Assembly (NCBI GenBank): GCA_017303855.1
Contig: JAFLBL010000011.1
Coordinates: 62,001 to 126,000 of the forward strand
Direction of reading: 5' to 3'
DNA from: Chitinophagales bacterium
GTDB lineage: Bacteria; Bacteroidota; Bacteroidia; Chitinophagales; Chitinophagaceae
Length of the DNA stretch: 64,000 nucleotides
The translations under genes were made by a program, and so were the position numbers. The stretch's first letter is position 1. Each line of letters starts with the position of its first letter. Under the pieces are notes generated by a model. The model saw only the letters and a program-made list of their open reading frames with translations, ran no database searches and was not told the origin of the DNA. Positions 18,539-27,304 of the stretch are shown here, piece after piece.

Positions 18539-19711
18539 ATGTCCAAAAGAGATTATTACGAAATACTGGGCGTAGGCAAAACAGCTTCAGCGGATGAAAT
18601 CAAAAAGGCTTACCGTAAAGTAGCCATGCAATTTCACCCTGACCGCAATCCCGGGGATAAAGCGGCCGAGGAAAAATTCAAGGAAGCAGCTGAAGCGTAT
18701 GAAGTGCTGAGTGATGCGGACAAGAAAGCGCAATATGACCGCTATGGTCATGCCGGGGTGAGTGGCAATGGCCGGGGTGGATTTGGCGGGAGCGGCAATA
18801 TGAACATGGATGATATATTCAGCCAGTTCGGAGATATTTTCGGCGATGATCTGTTTGGCAGTTTCTTCGGCGGTGGCGGACAACGTGGTGGTGGCCGTGG
18901 TGGTCAGCGCAGCCGTGGCGTCCGTGGCAGTAACCTGCGGGTAAAACTGAAACTGACCTATGAGGAAATTGCAAAAGGGGTTACCAAGAATATTAAAGTA
19001 AAGAAACACGTTACCTGTACCTCCTGTAGTGGCAGCGGGGCAAAAGATAAAGGTAGTGTACAATCCTGTGGCACCTGTGGTGGCAGTGGCCAGGTACGCA
19101 GGGTTCAGAATACTTTCCTGGGACAAATGCAGACCGTAACCACCTGCCCGACCTGTAACGGGGAAGGCACAACGGTAACGGCTAAATGCGGATCCTGCAA
19201 AGGCGAGGGAAGAGTATACGGAGAAGAAACCGTAAGCATTGACATTCCCGCCGGTGTACAGGAAGGAATGCAAATGAATGTGAGTGGCAGAGGAAACGCT
19301 GGTGAACGTGGAGGTATGGCCGGTGACCTGATTATTCTGATTGAAGAAGAACCGCATAAGGAATTATTCCGGGAGGGACTGAATGTTGCATATGAACTGC
19401 ACCTGTCCTTCACCGATGCCGTATTCGGCACTTCAGTGGAAGTACCCACAATTGACGGACGGGCTAAAATCAAAATCCCTGCCGGCACACAAAGCGGTAA
19501 AATTTTCCGGCTGAAAGGAAAAGGATTCCCTGCTGTAAACTCGTACGAGAAAGGCGATCAGCTGATTCAGGTTAGTGTATGGACACCTCAGCAATTATCA
19601 TCCGAAGAAAAAGCCATCCTGGAAAAACTGAATCACTCTCCGAACTTCAAACCACATCCGGAGAAAGGGGATAAAAATTTCTTTGATAAACTGAAAGAAC
19701 TTTTCTCTTAA
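18539..19711 (+). CDS. dnaJ: Chaperone DnaJ
   Basis: This 390-residue type I J-protein has a J domain at residues 1-70 with the HPD tripeptide (FHPDRNPGD) needed to stimulate DnaK. A glycine/phenylalanine-rich region spans about 75-130. Four CxxCxGxG zinc motifs follow at about residues 160-225 ([32 protein letters not shown]), then the C-terminal substrate-binding domains. It works with GrpE and DnaK. It is second in the grpE operon and is followed by a strong terminator. Confidence 0.98.
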   Translation: MSKRDYYEILGVGKTASADEIKKAYRKVAMQFHPDRNPGDKAAEEKFKEAAEAYEVLSDADKKAQYDRYGHAGVSGNGRGGFGGSGNMNMDDIFSQFGDIFGDDLFGSFFGGGGQRGGGRGGQRSRGVRGSNLRVKLKLTYEEIAKGVTKNIKVKKHVTCTSCSGSGAKDKGSVQSCGTCGGSGQVRRVQNTFLGQMQTVTTCPTCNGEGTTVTAKCGSCKGEGRVYGEETVSIDIPAGVQEGMQMNVSGRGNAGERGGMAGDLIILIEEEPHKELFREGLNVAYELHLSFTDAVFGTSVEVPTIDGRAKIKIPAGTQSGKIFRLKGKGFPAVNSYEKGDQLIQVSVWTPQQLSSEEKAILEKLNHSPNFKPHPEKGDKNFFDKLKELFS

Positions 19712-19716
19712 ATAAA

Positions 19717-19753
19717 AAACAAAAAGCCTCTTTCCGGAGGCTTTTTGTTTTAA
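19717..19753 (+). terminator. Terminator of the grpE-dnaJ operon
   Basis: A 14-bp stem (19717-19730 against 19737-19750) contains the core AAAAAGCCTC / GAGGCTTTTT with a 6-nt loop, and T-rich sequence follows. It lies 6 bp after the dnaJ stop. The A/T flanks make it usable on both strands, so it may also serve the convergent VWA gene. Confidence 0.9.
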
Positions 19754-19757
19754 TTAC

Positions 19758-19883
19758 TTTCCCACTCCCCACTCCCCACTCCCCACTCTCCACTCTCCAC
19801 TCTCCACTTTCCACTTTCCACTTTCCACTCTCCACTCCCCACTCTCCACTCTCCACTTTCCACTTTCCACTTTCCACTCTCCT
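19758..19883. repeat. Heptamer array, 18 units, over the VWA stop codon
   Basis: Eighteen consecutive 7-bp units of the form CTYYCCA (CTCCCCA, CTCTCCA, CTTTCCA) run without a phase break from just after the dnaJ terminator into the stop codon (19882-19884) of the minus-strand VWA gene. Variant units are clustered rather than random, suggesting expansion by slippage of blocks. Confidence 0.92.
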
Positions 19884-21645
19884 ATTTCTTCTTCTTCCCT
19901 TTCGAATAAAGTGTTTTTGCCTGCAGCACCAGGTTGATAAATTCTTTTTGCAGCAGGTCATTCTCCCCGATAGTGGGCTGCGCCAGGTTGACCACATCCT
20001 GCCAGGTCTTTGTTTTTACAAAAGGAGAACTGCGCAACAATGATCCAAATAAAGCCACCGCTGCAGAAAAATGATAACATTTCCCCAATGACGCAAACCC
20101 TTTATAACTGAAGTTTCCAGTGTAATTAAAGTAACGGTGCGTGCTGTCGCCGGGAAACCGGTACTGCAGTTTTACATCTGTAAACTTCCCGGAATAGATG
20201 CTGTCACGAATAGCCCCACGGTTAAGTTCAGTTGGCACAATTTCAAACAGGGCAATCATGGAATGTCCCGAACCAATTTCGCCGCCTTCAATGATGGAAG
20301 TGGAATCCCGGAGTGCCCCGACTTTATTATCAAACCCGATCAGCCGGTATTGCCGTACATATTCCGGATTGAAGTCAACATTCATATATACATCATCCGC
20401 TACGGAATACAACGTTTGTGTAAACTCCTGCAGCAATACTTTCTCCGCTTCTTTGAAATTATCAAGATAGGCGAAGTTGCCATTTCCTTTTTCCGCCAGT
20501 AATTGAATTTTGGAGTCTTTATAATTGCCCATGCCCACACCAAGACAGGTCAGGTAAACACCCGATTCCCGTTGGGCGGAAATCATTTCATCCAGTTCTG
20601 ATTCTGTTTTTAATCCCACATTAAAATCGCCATCCGTAGCAAGGATAACGCGGTTATTGCCGTTCTTTATAAAATGCCGGCGTGCCACGCTGTAAGCAAT
20701 TTTAATTCCTGATTCACCGGGCGTTGAACCACCGGGCGTGAGTTCATCAATGGCTTTAATAATTTTTTCCTTTTCGGCCCCGCTGGTATTGTTGAGCATT
20801 ATACCGGTAACACCACCATACACCACAATGGATACCGAATCTTTTGCCCGCAGATTATTCACCAGCAACCGGAAAGCCGATTGCAATAACGGCAGTCGGT
20901 TGGGCATGTCCATAGAGCCAGAAACATCGATCAGGAATACAAGATTACTGGGGGGCAGTGTATCCAGGTTAAGTTTCCGGGACGACATGTTTACATAATA
21001 CAACTGATTTTCCGGATTCCAGGGGCAGGCCGTCAGCGTTGTTTTAAGGTGAAAGAGATCATTGCCCGCCGGTGAATCATAGTCAAGGCTGAAGTAGTTC
21101 AGCATTTCCTCTATCCGTACGGCATCCGGCGGTACCAGCGAATTCATAGTGATAAAACGACGGATATTACTGTACGAAGCCCTGTCCACATTCAGCGACA
21201 TACCGGTACTCGGAAACTGCCGGGCATTCAGGAACCGGTTTTCCAGCAAACTGGCATAAGTCTCGTCACCGGCAAACCATTTCTTTTGCTCCTCCCGGCC
21301 CAGGTCTTTTGTAAATGAGGATAACCAGTTTCTGAAAACATGGGAGGCTTTGCTTGGGGCGGGTTTTAGTTTTACCCGGATATAATTATCCGCATTCACC
21401 TGAAATTTTTCCGGGCGATACCCTTCCAGGAAAAAACTGAATGTGTCGAGCTGACTATGTGCCAGGATACCGAACGTGCCGGATGCGCCACTGCGAAATA
21501 TATAACCTGTTTTAAACTGCTTTATAATGACATTTTGCAGCACATTACCTGCTTCATCCTTAACTTCTCCCCGTACATAGAACTGCTGGGAAAAAGCCGG
21601 AAAGCAGAAAAAAAACAAGATGATTATATGACAGGCCCTCTTCAA
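19882..21645 (-). CDS. VWA-domain protein (YfbK-like), exported
   Basis: This protein of about 587 residues has a signal peptide, an N-terminal carboxypeptidase-regulatory-like domain (VRGEVKDEAGNVLQNV), the YfbK-type segment (LNVDRASYSNIRRF, then RIEEMLNYF), a von Willebrand A domain with the MIDAS motif DVSGSM near residue 238, and the YfbK C-terminal region. It probably binds metal-dependent protein ligands in the periplasm or at the outer membrane; no specific role is known. No ATG is available. TTG at 21645 gives a clean signal (MKRACHIIILFFF), and TTG at 21672 is the alternative. The stop codon is inside the heptamer array. Confidence 0.85.
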   Translation of the reverse strand: MKRACHIIILFFFCFPAFSQQFYVRGEVKDEAGNVLQNVIIKQFKTGYIFRSGASGTFGILAHSQLDTFSFFLEGYRPEKFQVNADNYIRVKLKPAPSKASHVFRNWLSSFTKDLGREEQKKWFAGDETYASLLENRFLNARQFPSTGMSLNVDRASYSNIRRFITMNSLVPPDAVRIEEMLNYFSLDYDSPAGNDLFHLKTTLTACPWNPENQLYYVNMSSRKLNLDTLPPSNLVFLIDVSGSMDMPNRLPLLQSAFRLLVNNLRAKDSVSIVVYGGVTGIMLNNTSGAEKEKIIKAIDELTPGGSTPGESGIKIAYSVARRHFIKNGNNRVILATDGDFNVGLKTESELDEMISAQRESGVYLTCLGVGMGNYKDSKIQLLAEKGNGNFAYLDNFKEAEKVLLQEFTQTLYSVADDVYMNVDFNPEYVRQYRLIGFDNKVGALRDSTSIIEGGEIGSGHSMIALFEIVPTELNRGAIRDSIYSGKFTDVKLQYRFPGDSTHRYFNYTGNFSYKGFASLGKCYHFSAAVALFGSLLRSSPFVKTKTWQDVVNLAQPTIGENDLLQKEFINLVLQAKTLYSKGKKKK

Positions 21646-21697
21646 TAGATTCAGCTGGCTGATAAAATACAAAAAAAAGGGGGAAATACACTATCCT

Positions 21698-22231
21698 TTA
21701 TATGACCTGGTAGATCTCTTTAAGATTCCGGCCAAGTCCGTCATAATCCAGCCCGTATCCCACCACAAACTTATTGGGTATATCAAACCCCACATAATCG
21801 GGATGAAGCGGGAAAACCGTGGCTTCCGACTTATGCAGCAGGGTCGCGATCTTCAGTGAGCGGGGCTGCTGGTGACCGAGCTTGGGCAAAAAATTGTGCA
21901 GGGTCTTTCCCGTATCCACGATATCTTCCACGATGATCACATCTTTGCCAAACAGGTCGTCTTCCAGTCCGATGGAGGTTACCACATTCCCGGACGACTT
22001 CATTCCCTTATAAGATGCCAGTTTGATAAAACAGATTTCCGCTTCCACGGTCAGTTGCTTGAACAGATCGGCGGCAAACATGAAAGATCCGTTTAGTATC
22101 GCAATAAACAAAGGACGCTTACCGGCGTAATCCGTATTAATCTGAGCAGCCAGTTCCTTTACGCGCTGCTGGATTGTTTCTTCTGAAAGATAAATATCAA
22201 AAGTTTTGTCGTGGACTTTTATGGTGGACAT
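21698..22231 (-). CDS. hpt: Hypoxanthine phosphoribosyltransferase
   Basis: This 177-residue purine salvage enzyme makes IMP (and often GMP) from hypoxanthine or guanine and PRPP. The PRPP-binding loop VIIVEDIVDTGKTL, near residues 95-108, is the family signature. FIAILNGSFMFAADL matches the first loop and YVGFDIPNKFVVGYGLDY the base-binding region. The length is normal and the start is ATG. It lies downstream of the LysM gene, separated by an octamer repeat array. Confidence 0.94.
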   Translation of the reverse strand: MSTIKVHDKTFDIYLSEETIQQRVKELAAQINTDYAGKRPLFIAILNGSFMFAADLFKQLTVEAEICFIKLASYKGMKSSGNVVTSIGLEDDLFGKDVIIVEDIVDTGKTLHNFLPKLGHQQPRSLKIATLLHKSEATVFPLHPDYVGFDIPNKFVVGYGLDYDGLGRNLKEIYQVI

Positions 22232-22238
22232 GGGAGAG

Positions 22239-22286
22239 GTTTAGATGTTTAGGTGTTGAGTTGTTTAGATGTTGAGTTGTTTAGTT
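22239..22286. repeat. Octamer array, six units, over the LysM-gene stop codon
   Basis: Six consecutive 8-bp units beginning GTTTAG or GTTGAG fill the gap between hpt (start 22231) and the LysM gene, and run through that gene's stop codon at 22281-22283. In the sense of that gene they read as repeated AACTAAAC/AACTCAAC units. Confidence 0.8.
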
Positions 22287-23291
22287 GTGCAGACGTTTCG
22301 GTTTTATGTTGGCTTTGCGTTGCAGGTTCAGTCTCTCTCCGGGTGCAATTTGTTCTGTGGCCGACAACAGGTTCAGTTCAAGCAGACTTTCCAGGCGTAT
22401 CCCCTTCTGCTGCGCTATCAAGTGTAAAGTTTCACCCGGTTGTACGATATGGTATTCTTCTTTACCTGTTTTCCGTTTCCGTTGCAGGTATACCAGCTGA
22501 TCTTCTTCCGTGGTTTCAGCCTCCGGACGGTCATTGAATTCAAAAAGCCGGGCAAGTGGCATCTCATATTTTTTCGCCAGGGAAAGAAAGGATATGCCTT
22601 TTTTAACAAACAACACTTTTGTATCGTTTATTTGAAATTCACCGGCCGGATAGTCAACTGTTTTCTTTACCGGCGCTTTAGTAACGGATTCGTTCAATGG
22701 TATTAGCCCTCCTGTTTTTTCCGCAGGAGAATCGGTTATCTCCGTACTGACTGTATCAGCGGCCGGACGACCCATTGCAGCCAGTGTATACGTTTGCAAC
22801 CCGTAATCTTCAATGAGTTTTATGAGTACCACCGGGTATTTCGGATTGGTGGCATAGCCCGCTTTTTTTAATCCATTGGCCCAGCCGGCATAATCAGTAG
22901 GGTCGAGTTGAAAAAGCCCTGCATAACGTTGACTGTTTTTCAGGAAATTGGAATGATCCCGGTAGGAATCTTCCGCAGACGGGTATTTGCGAAAACACTC
23001 GCCCCGTGCATCATCATCATGAGAAACGGATTCCCCGGTCCAGCCGGTTTTGCATTTGATGCCAAAATGGTTGTTTGATTTTTTTACCAGGTTGCTGGTA
23101 CCGGCCAGTGTTTCATGTATTCCCTGTGCCAGTTTTATAGAAGCCGGTACACCGGTGCGTTGCATTTCCGCAATAGCCAGGTCTTTATACGTGGAAATAT
23201 AATTACGGATAACCTCCGACTGTTGCGCCCGGCTATCCACAGCAAGTATAAGCAGCAAAGAAGAAAAAATATACCCTCTTATTTTATTCAT
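22281..23291 (-). CDS. Glucosaminidase-domain protein with LysM repeats
   Basis: This 336-residue exported cell-wall protein has a signal peptide (residues 1-22). It is followed by a glucosaminidase (FlgJ/LytG-type) domain at about residues 30-175, with IKLAQGIHETLAG carrying the likely catalytic Glu and SNNHFGIKCK after it. Two LysM-type modules lie near residues 220-265 and 280-325 (YHIVQPGETLHLIAQQKGI). It should bind and cleave peptidoglycan. It overlaps the O-methyltransferase stop by 4 bp (ATGA), so the two are translationally coupled. Its own stop lies in an octamer repeat. Confidence 0.9.
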   Translation of the reverse strand: MNKIRGYIFSSLLLILAVDSRAQQSEVIRNYISTYKDLAIAEMQRTGVPASIKLAQGIHETLAGTSNLVKKSNNHFGIKCKTGWTGESVSHDDDARGECFRKYPSAEDSYRDHSNFLKNSQRYAGLFQLDPTDYAGWANGLKKAGYATNPKYPVVLIKLIEDYGLQTYTLAAMGRPAADTVSTEITDSPAEKTGGLIPLNESVTKAPVKKTVDYPAGEFQINDTKVLFVKKGISFLSLAKKYEMPLARLFEFNDRPEAETTEEDQLVYLQRKRKTGKEEYHIVQPGETLHLIAQQKGIRLESLLELNLLSATEQIAPGERLNLQRKANIKPKRLHN

Positions 23292-23938
23292 ATCGTCTCA
23301 TCAGTTTTACGGATCAGGTAAAGACCATCCCGTACAGTAATCATTGTTTTATCAATACCGGGATATGCCCGGATAAATTCATTAAACGCCTGAATGCCTT
23401 TTGCACTTTTCCCTTTTACCTGATCCTGTAATACCTGACCGTGAAAAAGTACATTATCTGCTAAAATAAAGCCGTTTTTCCGCAAGCGGGGAAAAACAAG
23501 GTTAAAATATTCAATATAAGCCGGTTTATCCGCGTCAATAAAGACCAGGTCCCAGGTTTCCTGCAACTCCGGAATAATAGTTAACGCATTCCCTGTATGG
23601 GATATTATCTGCGGTCCATGGGGAGACCGATCAAAAAAACCGCGTGCCAGCCGGGCATCCGCCTCCCGTAACTCAATTGTATGAAGTACGCCATCGGTTG
23701 CAAGGCCTTTGGCAAGACAAAGAGCGCTATAACCGGTAAATGTGCCGATTTCCAGTATACGCCGGGGGGTGATCATCCGGCTGATCATTTCCAGGAATTT
23801 CCCCTGCAGATGGCCGCTGAGCATGATCTGTTCCTTATGATGCAGCCGTGTATAGTCCGCTACTTCTTTCAGCAACGGGTCTTCCGGGGTGGAGTATAAG
23901 GCCGCATAGGCTTCCGCCTGGGAGTTGATCAGTTCCAC
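23288..23938 (-). CDS. Class I SAM-dependent O-methyltransferase
   Basis: This 216-residue protein of the catechol-O-methyltransferase-like family (Methyltransf_3) shows the SAM-binding motif LEIGTFTGYSALCLA near residue 60, the following acidic TIELREAD, and the metal-binding FIDADKPAYIEYF and LADNVLFHG. It transfers methyl groups to catechol-like hydroxyls with a divalent metal; the substrate is unknown. The start is GTG at 23938; no ATG fits. It overlaps the LysM gene by 4 bp. A TATCTTTG element lies just upstream. Confidence 0.88.
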   Translation of the reverse strand: MELINSQAEAYAALYSTPEDPLLKEVADYTRLHHKEQIMLSGHLQGKFLEMISRMITPRRILEIGTFTGYSALCLAKGLATDGVLHTIELREADARLARGFFDRSPHGPQIISHTGNALTIIPELQETWDLVFIDADKPAYIEYFNLVFPRLRKNGFILADNVLFHGQVLQDQVKGKSAKGIQAFNEFIRAYPGIDKTMITVRDGLYLIRKTDETI

Positions 23939-23949
23939 GTCTTTTTTTG

Positions 23950-23957
23950 CAAAGATA
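23950..23957 (-). promoter_or_regulatory. Possible -7 promoter element of the O-methyltransferase gene
   Basis: On the minus strand TATCTTTG matches TAnnTTTG exactly and lies 11 bp before the GTG start. TTG at 23973-23975 could be the -33 element, but the spacing of 15 bp is short. Confidence 0.4.
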
Positions 23958-23960
23958 ACT

Positions 23961-25490
23961 TTATACCACTTGCAAGCTGAGCCGGGATGGATCTTTCCGG
24001 GAGATCAGCCAGAGTCCGGCAAACGTAAAGAGGCCGTTTATCAGAATCAACTCATTCCCGATCCTGTATTTACCAAAAGTGGCTGCGGACCATTCTTTCA
24101 GCAATGGCATGGAGAGATGAAGTTTGGCTTCATACCAGGCCGGGTTGCTGAGCATGTCCACACTGAGTGCCAGCAAGGGCGCGGCGATACAGGCCACCCA
24201 GATCAGTTTGTCGTTCAGTTGCCGTTTGGTCAGAATACCAAAAGAAAACAGGCCGAGCAACGGACCATAGGTAATCCCGGCAAATTTGAGGATAAAATCT
24301 ATAATCAGTTTGTCATTGATCCATTTAAACAACAGCACCATCAGGAAGAAAATCGCGGCAAAAGTGAAGTGTACTTTCAGCCGGGTGTTTTTCTTTTCTT
24401 TTTCCGTTCCCGCTTTTTTATTCAACCCGATAATATCAATACAGAAACAGGAGGTAAGCGAAGTGATTGCGCCATCCACACTGGGAAACAGTGCGGAGAT
24501 CAAAGCAATGATGAAGATTACACCGATCAGCCCGCTGAAAGTCTCACTCAGGGCAATGGTCGGGAACAAATCATCAGGTGGAACATTGATGCCTTTTTCG
24601 GCCGCATAGAGATAGAGTACCCCGCCGAGTACCAGGAACAGGAAGTTGACAAACATCAGCACAGCGGTGAATGTCATGATATTTTTCTGAGAATCTTTCA
24701 GCGTTTTTACACTGATATTCTTCTGCATCATTTCCTGGTCAAGGCCAGTCATGGCGATCGCGATAAACATACCGCCTACTATATGTTTCAGGGCAAATGA
24801 AGGCGCGTTCACATCCCAGTTAAAAATCTGTGTATAGCCTTTATCCGCCATCATGGACATGGCCCCGCCAAAATCGGTGCCCATAGTTTTTATAATCACA
24901 ATAATACAAGCCACCAGTCCTACCAGCATACCGGTGGTCTGCAGGGTGTCGGTATAAATAATCGTTTTTACCCCTCCTTCGAATGTATAGAGCAGGATCA
25001 GCAGGAGTATCACAAAGGCCGTGGCTTCAAACGGAATACCCATTTTATTAAAAATGAAAATCTGAAGCACACTGATCACCAGGTAGAGGCGGGCTGTAGC
25101 TCCGACCGTACGGGAAAGTATAAAGAAGAAAGCCCCGGCTTTATGGGCGTTGATCCCGAACCGCTTTTCCAGGTAGGTATAGATACTGGTCAGATTCATC
25201 CGGTAATACAATGGAATCAGCACAAAGGCAATCACCATATACCCCAGCAGGTACCCCAATACAATCTGGTAATAATAGAAATTCCCGGATCCTACCCCAC
25301 CCGGCACACTTACAAATGTGACACCCGATAATGAGGTGCCGATCATGCCGAAGGCCACCAGCATCCAGTTACTGTTCCGGTTGCCGATAAAGAAAGACTC
25401 GTTATCGGAGTTGCGTGAAGTATACCAGGCTACGCCAAGCAATAACAAAAAATAACCAATGACAAAGGAAAAGAGTACAACCGGTGACAT
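23961..25490 (-). CDS. Sodium:solute symporter (SSS family)
   Basis: This 509-residue integral membrane protein has about 13 predicted hydrophobic helices across its length. Family signatures include NRNSNWMLVAFGMIGTSLSG near residues 37-56, the sodium-site region, and SRTVGATARLYLVISVLQ. A late SALFPSVDGAITSLTS segment fits TM8-9. It should import a small organic solute with sodium. Relatives transport sugars, nucleosides or sialic acid, and the substrate here cannot be told. The start is ATG. It is divergent from the LOG-family gene and 22 bp upstream of the O-methyltransferase. Confidence 0.9.
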   Translation of the reverse strand: MSPVVLFSFVIGYFLLLLGVAWYTSRNSDNESFFIGNRNSNWMLVAFGMIGTSLSGVTFVSVPGGVGSGNFYYYQIVLGYLLGYMVIAFVLIPLYYRMNLTSIYTYLEKRFGINAHKAGAFFFILSRTVGATARLYLVISVLQIFIFNKMGIPFEATAFVILLLILLYTFEGGVKTIIYTDTLQTTGMLVGLVACIIVIIKTMGTDFGGAMSMMADKGYTQIFNWDVNAPSFALKHIVGGMFIAIAMTGLDQEMMQKNISVKTLKDSQKNIMTFTAVLMFVNFLFLVLGGVLYLYAAEKGINVPPDDLFPTIALSETFSGLIGVIFIIALISALFPSVDGAITSLTSCFCIDIIGLNKKAGTEKEKKNTRLKVHFTFAAIFFLMVLLFKWINDKLIIDFILKFAGITYGPLLGLFSFGILTKRQLNDKLIWVACIAAPLLALSVDMLSNPAWYEAKLHLSMPLLKEWSAATFGKYRIGNELILINGLFTFAGLWLISRKDPSRLSLQVV

Positions 25491-25588
25491 AGCAAGTAGT
25501 TTCTGTTAGCGAAAAAATAACCTGCCATGCAGGTAAATGAATTTTGAAGATAAGTAAAAATGTTATCCCTTTGTGTCAATTTATTTAT

Positions 25589-26125
25589 ATGGCTATACAA
25601 TCACTCGCTGTATTCTGCGGATCAAAAAACGGAAGCAATCCCCTCTTTGCCACACATGCGGCTGAACTGGGCCGGCTGATGGCCGGTAAAGAGATCCGCC
25701 TCGTTTACGGAGGCGGCAGTGCAGGACTGATGGGCATTATCGCGGATAGCGTAATGGCTCACGGCGGAAAAGTGACGGGCATCATTCCACGCATATTACT
25801 GGAATGGGAAGTACAGCACCGCGGCATTACGGAGCTCGTGGTGAGTGATGACATGCATGAACGGAAAAGAAAAATCTACAGTATCTCCGATGCCGCCCTT
25901 ATACTACCCGGCGGATTTGGCACACTCGATGAGTTATTTGAAATCGTAACCTGGAACCAGCTGACGATACATGACAAACAGATTTATATCCTGAACTCTG
26001 GCGGCTTTTATACGCACCTGCTGCAGCATATTGAATTAATGAAAGCGGAAGGTTTCTTATATGAAGACGCGATAAAACGGATTCATGTGATTGATGAACC
26101 GGCCGCCCTGCTTCCTTTCCTGTAA
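25589..26125 (+). CDS. LOG/TIGR00730-family phosphoribohydrolase
   Basis: This 178-residue Rossmann-fold protein has the PGGFGTLDE motif near residue 108 that defines LOG-type cytokinin riboside 5'-monophosphate phosphoribohydrolases, often misnamed lysine decarboxylases. VYGGGSAGLMG and MHERKRKIY, the phosphate and active-site region, are also present. In bacteria it probably cleaves nucleoside monophosphates to base and ribose phosphate. I chose ATG at 25589. The frame extends to a TTG at 25544, but the family begins at the strand AVFCGSK. Convergent with a beta-barrel gene 5 bp away. Confidence 0.92.
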   Translation: MAIQSLAVFCGSKNGSNPLFATHAAELGRLMAGKEIRLVYGGGSAGLMGIIADSVMAHGGKVTGIIPRILLEWEVQHRGITELVVSDDMHERKRKIYSISDAALILPGGFGTLDELFEIVTWNQLTIHDKQIYILNSGGFYTHLLQHIELMKAEGFLYEDAIKRIHVIDEPAALLPFL

Positions 26126-26130
26126 CCGTA

Positions 26131-26715
26131 TCAGTTATTCTTATTCCGCCCCAGGTAAAAGCTGAAGCCAGTCCGGAAAACGGGCATTACCCGGCCAAAC
26201 TGATCCCTGTACGGTGAATTCACATCCCGCAACAGGTCAATCATAATACTGGTATAAATCTGCATCTGGCCGATATTGCGGGTGCCATATCCCAGGCCTG
26301 CCAGCAGGCTGGGCGCAGTCGCTTTTGCCCGGTTGATAACACCGGCGGTTGTTTTCTCACTGTACGAAATTTTATTGTATTCAAACTGTCCCCCGATAAA
26401 TAGCTGCTGTATCGGCCAGAGCCGGACAAAGGGACCAACACCAACGGCCGTATAACGGGCCGTACTGTTTACATACTGGTCCCGCTGCGTGATATGCGTA
26501 ACGTTGAAAACAAAACCGGCATCCACCACTTTATTGATGCTGTATCCGAATTCAGGATTCAACCCGATAATAAACCCGTTTGAAAAACCCAGGTTAAGAC
26601 CGGTACCAATAAACACATTATTGGAATTCCATCCCTTTTGCTCATCGCGGTACTGGCTATGTACGTTCAGGAAAGCAAGTACCAACAGCAATCCGACAGT
26701 TATTCTCTTACACAT
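26131..26715 (-). CDS. Small outer-membrane beta-barrel protein
   Basis: This 194-residue protein has a signal peptide (residues 1-20) and then alternating hydrophobic and polar strands rich in glycine and aromatics (GTGLNLGFSNGFIIGLNPEFGY), ending in a typical terminal strand, FRTGFSFYLGR. It resembles 8-stranded OmpW/OmpX-type barrels of Bacteroidota. No function can be assigned. It lies 18 bp downstream of a membrane protein gene on the same strand, so they may be cotranscribed. Confidence 0.75.
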   Translation of the reverse strand: MCKRITVGLLLVLAFLNVHSQYRDEQKGWNSNNVFIGTGLNLGFSNGFIIGLNPEFGYSINKVVDAGFVFNVTHITQRDQYVNSTARYTAVGVGPFVRLWPIQQLFIGGQFEYNKISYSEKTTAGVINRAKATAPSLLAGLGYGTRNIGQMQIYTSIMIDLLRDVNSPYRDQFGRVMPVFRTGFSFYLGRNKNN

Positions 26716-26733
26716 GAAAATAGTTTTAATCAG

Positions 26734-27228
26734 TTATTTAAGTGATTCCTCTTCCTGCCAGTTCAGCTGCAGTTCTTCCGGCAATTTACCGATCGCCACC
26801 AGTTTTGCTCCCATAAAAAACAGGGACAGCGGAACAACCAGCAAAAAGACAACCTCACCGGTCAGGAAAAAAACAATCACCGCGAAAAAAGAAGGCATTT
26901 CACAAAGACTCATATAACTCAGTAACGCGGCCTTATATGCCTCCAGTTTTGTATCCAGTTCTCCGGCCGCATCCCTTGTCCGTTGCATCTTTTTATTCCA
27001 CCTGTACTTCGAATAAAACACGGCCAGTCCGGCCAAGGCCAGCAAAAACAGCAATATTTCAGACCGGTACGGCGCCGCTTCCAAAGCGAAAGGAGCCCCA
27101 CTCGTCTGTCCGGCAAAAAAGAAAACGACGGTAAAGATGGTTACACCGGACATCATCGCGGCGCTAAGAATACGCAGCACCCGGACTTTAGCTTTTGGTG
27201 TATTGTTTATTTCGGTGCCTGATTTCAT
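26734..27228 (-). CDS. Hypothetical membrane protein, four predicted helices
   Basis: I do not recognise a named family for this 164-residue protein. Four hydrophobic segments are visible: ILSAAMMSGVTIFTVVFFFA, EILLFLLALAGLAVFYSKY, a middle one at SFFAVIVFFLTGEVVF and LLVVPLSLFFMGAKLV. A charged loop (KKMQRTRDAAGELDTKLEAY) lies between helices 2 and 3. The C-terminus is acidic (LNWQEEESLK). The ATG at 27228 is preferred; the frame opens further to a TTG at 27285, which is possible. It lies between two outer-membrane protein genes on the same strand. Confidence 0.65.
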   Translation of the reverse strand: MKSGTEINNTPKAKVRVLRILSAAMMSGVTIFTVVFFFAGQTSGAPFALEAAPYRSEILLFLLALAGLAVFYSKYRWNKKMQRTRDAAGELDTKLEAYKAALLSYMSLCEMPSFFAVIVFFLTGEVVFLLVVPLSLFFMGAKLVAIGKLPEELQLNWQEEESLK

Positions 27229-27304
27229 TGTTGCATGCAGCTTCCGGAGTTCCGGCTGGCCTGCAAATTTATGGAAGATGGGCAACTCTGTGCCGTACGC
27301 GGTT

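Noticed and set aside
23925-24800. 291-residue open frame on the plus strand
   Set aside because: Antisense to the sodium symporter; composition is that of reversed membrane-helix codons (Q, H and E rich).
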